Below are positions 61,401-64,000 of a stretch of 64,000 nucleotides of DNA, one piece after another (positions within the stretch are counted from its first letter, which is position 1; each line of letters opens with the position of its first letter). This DNA is from a sulfur-oxidizing endosymbiont of Gigantopelta aegis (GTDB lineage: Bacteria > Pseudomonadota > Gammaproteobacteria > GRL18): positions 273,001-337,000 of the forward strand of contig NZ_JAEHGE010000001.1 of NCBI RefSeq assembly GCF_016097415.1. The letters are read 5' to 3'. Below the pieces are notes generated by a model. The model was given only the letters and a program-made list of their open reading frames with translations. It ran no database searches and was not told where the DNA came from. A program made the position numbers and the translations under genes.

Positions 61401-64000
61401 CACATCGTTTAACGCTATCGTATCAGCACTTAACGTCATCTCTTTTCTATTGGCATTAGCAGCATCGTTATCAATGGCTGCACCGAGTAGGATTTGATCG
61501 CCTGAACCTGCACTGCCCGCAGTTAAAGTCACATCAGTAGTAATTGTGGTGGCGGTTACATTGGTGAGGTCAATGTTATCACTGGTATTGATATCACCAT
61601 TGAGGCTCAAAGTCGCAGCAGTGACATTCAGTGATTCCAAGGTACTAGCACCCAAGTCGATGCTATTGGCTGCTAATACTAATTGTTCATTAGCACTGTT
61701 CAGGCCTTGTGATAAGTCAATATTGCCCGTGTCACTGGTTAATGTCAGGTTGTCATTGAGCGCTAAGGTATCAGCAGCACTCAAGTCCATATCAACTGCG
61801 GTGGTGATATTGCTATTGAGTGTGGTCGTGCCGCTATTGGTCACATCCAGACTATTGGTATTGACTGCGTACAAGTCAATTTGACCACCATTGACATCAA
61901 GCACTAGGTCAAAGTTACCACTGATGCTATTGGCCAGTATTTGCTGACCGGCATCACCGCTTACACCATTAGCATTCAATATCAATTTGCTATTGTTGCT
62001 CAGGATCAGGCTGTTATTGATACCAAACTGCAAGTTATCCTGCGTGGTGATATCACCCTTGAGAGTAATGGTGCTATTCGTACGGGTGAAATTCAGGTTA
62101 TTGACATCGGCACTGTCCAAACTAATGCTGTCACCATCAACACTTAAGTCATAAGCATTGACACTGCCCAGATTAATGGTGTCGGCTTTAAGATCCAGAT
62201 TAAATGCACTACTATTGACCACCGAATTTAATAGCAATTGACCCGACTGGGATTCCAGTTTTAGAGCACCCAGTAAAATGACACTATTCGCACCACTTAA
62301 ATCTAAGTCGCCAGTGGTCAGGATGTTATTGTTTAAATTGGTCGCTTGAACGGACTGTACTTTTAAGGAGTTTAAGGTCACGGCATCTAAACTGACAAGA
62401 CCATTGGCTTGCAAGGATAAGTCATTACCACTGAGGGGTGTGCCGGTAAAATCAATATCACCATTGTTTGAGATGACATTACGGACTGCACCACCACTGA
62501 TATTTACACTGCCTGAGCTGGTAAAGCCTAAACTGGATTGGGTGGTAATATCACCATCAATATCCACGGCACTGGATGTGATGTTCAGTGTTTCCAGGGC
62601 ATCATTTTGACCCACATCGTTTAACGCTATCGTATCAGCGCTTAACGTCAGCCCTTTTCTATTGGCATTAGTCGCATCATTATCTATGGCGGTACCGAGT
62701 AGAATTTGATCCCCTGAACCCACACTGCCTGCCGTTAAAGTCACGTCAGTAGTAATTGTGGTGGCGGTTACATTGGTGAGATCAATGTTATCACTGGTAT
62801 TGATATCACCATTGAGACTCAGAGTCGCAGCAGTGACATTCAGTGATTCTAGTGTACTGTTCTGGCCTACATTGTTTATATCAATGCTATCTGCTTTTAA
62901 TGTGAGTGCTGTTGCATCAACACTGTTTACATCATTATCAATATCAGCACCCAGAAGAATTTTGTTGCCAGAACCTGTTGTACCAGCCGTTATGCTCACA
63001 TCTGATTTGATTGTGGCTGTTGTTACCCCACTTAAATCAACGTCTTTTTGTGTGGAGACATCACCGCTAATTGTTAATTGACTCGCAGTAACCGTCAGTG
63101 CATCCAAAGCATTGTTTTGTCCTGCATCTTGTAGCTCTACATTGTCAGCATTTAAAGTTAAAGCCTTTGTATCGACATTACTTATATCATTATCAATGTC
63201 GGCACCGAGTAAGATTTGATCGCCTGAACCTGCACTTCCCGCAGTTAAAGTCACGTCAGATTTTAGCGTAGTTAAATTGACACTACTCAGATCAATATCT
63301 CTAATAGTGGTTACGTCACCATTCAAGCCTAATGTTTCTGAGTTAATGGTCAGAGCATTAACAGCCGAAACCTGTTCAAGCGACACATTTCCTTTTCCAG
63401 ATGCGGGTAATGCTGTGGCACTAATAAGCAGTTCATTTAATGATTGTCCGTTAACATCACCATTAACAATAACATCACCAGCACTACTGCTTAAGGCAAC
63501 AATATATTCATTACCCACAATGACATCAGTTGATTTACTAAGGCTTATTTCAACACTACCACCATTTGCATTATCAGTGCCTGAATTTAATGTAATATCA
63601 TTAGTTGCAGATAAGTTACCCATCAATTTAATGCTATTTGAGGAGGAAATAGTGATACTGTCTGAACTGCTTATTTCGCCTAAAATAACAGCTGTTGTAT
63701 TATCGTTTTCACCACTTGCATTAGTACCACTATTAATCACTAAACTACCAGAGGTTATAATAATTGATGCCTTTGATGTATCGATTCCATGAATCTGGCC
63801 GACTAATTTACCACCTTCTGATGCATCATTATTACGTGTTTCAAGGGTTAGGTTGTTTGATAAGTTGAGTGTTAATGTATCAAATTCAATACCAATAGTT
63901 GCTTGTAAAGTAATATCTGAAGCAATTCCCTCTAATTGAGCTTTAGTTAAGATAATCGATAAATCTTCTGCTTCATCATAATCCAGTTTGTTATCCAACC
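55401..64000 (-). pseudogene. giant beta-solenoid adhesin-like gene (5' end outside window; 3' end cut by IS)
   Basis: About 2860 codons are open, entering from the right edge. The protein is made of short beta-helix turns rich in Leu, Asn, Asp, Thr and Ser and lacking Cys (motifs such as LNGDITTQ, DLSGVTTATI, ILLGADIDND), as in filamentous-haemagglutinin-like proteins. Roughly 3.3 near-identical 404-residue repeats span 58870-62845; diverged repeats of the same pattern fill 55.4-58.9 kb. The current frame ends in IS DNA (stop at 55368). Joined to 53519-53884 it would be one uninterrupted gene. No secretion signal can be judged because the start is not visible. Confidence 0.85.
58870..62845. 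repeat. 1212-bp tandem repeat, about 3.3 units
   Basis: The same sequence recurs with exact 1212-bp spacing (for example 59122, 60334, 61546 and 62758), encoding 404-residue units of the adhesin-like protein. The two middle units are almost identical; the outer ones differ at scattered positions, for example AGSVGS versus AGSAGS. Confidence 0.92.

Noticed and set aside
58870..62845. CRISPR or other array
   Set aside because: Units are 1212 bp, contiguous and coding, with no spacer structure.
59122..63081. Repeated plus-strand frames of 66-112 codons opposite the adhesin gene
   Set aside because: They are antisense shadows repeated every 1212 bp with the tandem units; no ribosome binding sites or domains.

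Overview
The window looks like a chromosomal segment of a moderately AT-rich gammaproteobacterium. The evidence is the housekeeping gene order (ribF, murJ, rpsT; rplU-rpmA, obgE, proB; ispB; folE-folX; ycaO; topA-ispG; lolA-rarA), close E. coli-like YcaO and FolX proteins, REP-like palindromes and type VI secretion (T6SS) genes. Genus cannot be fixed from the sequence. Free-living or symbiotic sulfur- or methane-oxidising gammaproteobacteria would fit, but that is a guess.

Layout. 1-25.3 kb is mostly core: ribF (partial), murJ, rpsT, a dead insertion sequence (IS), proB, obgE, rpmA, rplU, ispB, folX, folE, ycaO, an N-terminal glutamine amidohydrolase-like gene, tpm, topA, ispG, a large exported protein of unknown function, a ChaN-like lipoprotein, a TraB/PrgY-like membrane protein, a YkgJ-type cysteine-cluster protein and an EF-G gene. 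25.6-38.2 kb is an accessory zone shaped by ISs: an IS3-family element, an IS21-family element, a second IS3-family type (copy 1) and an IS10-like element. Between them lie gene remnants (SAM methyltransferase, START domain, EAL domain, an unknown gene, cytochrome c) and one intact module (ArsR-rhodanese regulator, DedA/VTT-rhodanese membrane protein, fatty-acid-hydroxylase-like protein). 38.3-47.0 kb is a compact block of ten genes on the minus strand: thermostable-hemolysin-like protein, AMP-forming ligase, heme-oxygenase-like diiron protein, TPR protein, SDR, OmpR-type two-component system, cupredoxin, FTR1 iron permease and outer-membrane protein. A PmrA-type box precedes the first gene. 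47.1-49.1 kb carries rarA and lolA. 49.5-53.5 kb carries tssC, tssB and tssA. From 53.5 kb to the window edge is one giant beta-solenoid adhesin-like gene, split by copy 2 of the second IS3-type element and containing about 3.3 tandem copies of a 1212-bp unit.

How it fits together. The minus-strand block at 38-47 kb reads as one regulated unit: a small-molecule (fatty-acyl?) biosynthetic half and an iron-uptake half sharing one two-component system. The 33-35.8 kb module pairs two rhodanese-containing proteins across a perfect 12-bp inverted-repeat operator, which suggests sensing of reactive or sulfane sulfur. The giant adhesin gene ends 20 bp before tssA. Almost all decay in the mobile DNA is by single-base losses that can be placed in homopolymer runs, while core genes with equally long runs are intact. 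One IS3-type element has an unusually long non-coding tail that can fold into four consecutive hairpins.
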